From NCBI RefSeq assembly GCF_024721175.1, contig NZ_CP099399.1, positions 2,418,001-2,482,000 of the forward strand: a stretch of 64,000 nucleotides of DNA, written 5' to 3'. This DNA comes from Rhizobium sp. Pop5 (GTDB lineage: Bacteria; Pseudomonadota; Alphaproteobacteria; Rhizobiales; Rhizobiaceae). Under the pieces are notes generated by a model. That model saw only the letters and a program-made list of their open reading frames with translations, did not search any database and was not told the origin of the DNA. Below, one piece after another: positions 63,381 through 64,000 of this stretch (the first letter of the stretch is position 1; the number at the start of each line of letters is the position of its first letter). Position numbers and translations under genes: made by a program.

Positions 63381-64000
63381 ATGTCGAAGCGACGCAGCAT
63401 CATCGAAATCCCGTCGCTCAACGCGATCGATCGAACGGCCCATTCCGGCCGCCAGCTTGCGCAGGCCCTCAGGGGCGCAATCGCCAGCGGCGAGCTGAGG
63501 CCCGGCGAACGCCTTCCTTCGACCCGCACCCTTTCGGCCACCCTGATGATCGCGCGCGGCACGGTCGTCGAGGTTTTCGATCAGCTGACGGCCGAAGGCT
63601 ATCTCGAAGCCCGCGTCGGAGCCGGCACCCGGGTCGCCGCTGCCCTGAGGGACACACCGCCGGCGCTCCCGCCCGATCGTGCGGCACCGACGGCCGCGGA
63701 AACCATAGACCTGCCTTCCCCGGCGGCCCGGCTGATCGCGGTTGCCCGCGCTCTCACGCCTCATCCGCCCGTTCCCTTCGCCATCGCGGTGCCGGCGTCC
63801 GGCATCGCCCCCGACGATAACTGGCGCCGTCTCGGCAATCGCGTGCGCGCGTCGAAACAGGCCGCCCCCTCGGGCTATCACGATCCGATGGGTCTGCCCG
63901 AGCTGCGCGTCGCCATTGCCGAACACGTCCGACGCGCGCGGGCCGTGCACTGCGGGCCGGAACAGGTCATCGTCACGTCGGGCACCCAGCAGGGCCTCTA
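63381..64000 (+). CDS. MocR family GntR/aminotransferase regulator, N-terminal part
   Basis: Frame open to the window end. Residues ~18-80 are a GntR winged helix (LAQALRGAIASGELRPGERLPSTRTL, and a recognition segment through ARGTVVEVFDQLTAEGYLE); a linker follows, then the start of a fold-type-I aminotransferase domain (SGYHDPMGLPELRVAIAEHVRRARAV, VIVTSGTQQGL). This is the MocR/PdxR layout that uses PLP as a sensor. It is divergent from LysE and the DapA-like gene and probably controls them. An in-frame ATG at 63366 would add five residues. Confidence 0.9.
   Translation, partial: MSKRRSIIEIPSLNAIDRTAHSGRQLAQALRGAIASGELRPGERLPSTRTLSATLMIARGTVVEVFDQLTAEGYLEARVGAGTRVAAALRDTPPALPPDRAAPTAAETIDLPSPAARLIAVARALTPHPPVPFAIAVPASGIAPDDNWRRLGNRVRASKQAAPSGYHDPMGLPELRVAIAEHVRRARAVHCGPEQVIVTSGTQQGL

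Overview
The window looks like chromosomal DNA of a fast-growing Rhizobium of the etli/leguminosarum type. It is GC-rich and densely coded. It carries housekeeping branched-chain amino acid genes (ilvE, ilvC, ilvBN) and pdxJ, families common in Rhizobiaceae (DUF808, MYG1, BA14K-like, CASTOR/POLLUX-like channel, MocR and MarR-GNAT regulators), and several mosaic palindromic intergenic repeats of the kind found throughout rhizobial genomes. The assignment rests on protein-family recognition and repeat style; no rRNA or tRNA gene was seen to confirm it.

Layout. 1-9.2 kb: end of a CASTOR/POLLUX-like channel gene, an OhrR-like regulator divergent from a secreted hydrolase, an aldo/keto reductase, a DUF2278/lamin-tail protein, a PLP aminotransferase, ilvE, a decayed vapC remnant beside an intact parDE pair, and a methyltransferase. 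9.4-18 kb: a lipoprotein hydrolase with an MscS channel, an OmpR-type two-component system, a GT25 glycosyltransferase, MYG1 and DUF808. 18-31 kb: ilvC with a strong terminator, TetR, two small secreted proteins, a GT2/membrane-protein pair, AraC divergent from a zinc alcohol dehydrogenase, an acyltransferase, a TetM/OtrA-like GTPase and NDH-2. 31-46 kb: a repetitive BA14K-like protein, Lrp divergent from an Asp/Glu racemase, MarR-GNAT, TetR-MFS, HxlR divergent from an NmrA-type quinone reductase, pdxJ, a MerR-LuxR fusion, a RecD-like helicase, LysR divergent from a three-gene stress operon, and an MscS channel fused to a cyclic-nucleotide-binding domain. 46-64 kb: Rrf2, MarR divergent from cupin/VOC genes with twin operators, an ECF sigma/anti-sigma operon, a cobalt-type nitrile hydratase operon, an SDR-DoxX/DUF2269 pair, LysE, a YeaE-like reductase, a SABATH-like methyltransferase, ilvBN with a leader-peptide attenuator, a HerA-like ATPase, and a MocR-controlled DapA-like/LysE pair cut by the window end.

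A recurring theme is a regulator divergent from a small redox or detoxification operon, often with a visible palindrome between them. Ten or so such pairs occur. The branched-chain amino acid pathway is dispersed: ilvE, ilvC and ilvBN sit in three separate loci within about 53 kb, and only ilvBN shows an attenuator.

The most noteworthy observations are the ilvB leader peptide/attenuator, the bacterial SABATH-like methyltransferase, the alcohol dehydrogenase missing two of four structural zinc cysteines, the MerR-LuxR double DNA-binding protein, the His-rich N-terminus of the nitrile hydratase alpha subunit with a TTG start, and the vapC fossil next to parDE. No CRISPR array, phage module, insertion sequence or transposase was seen.
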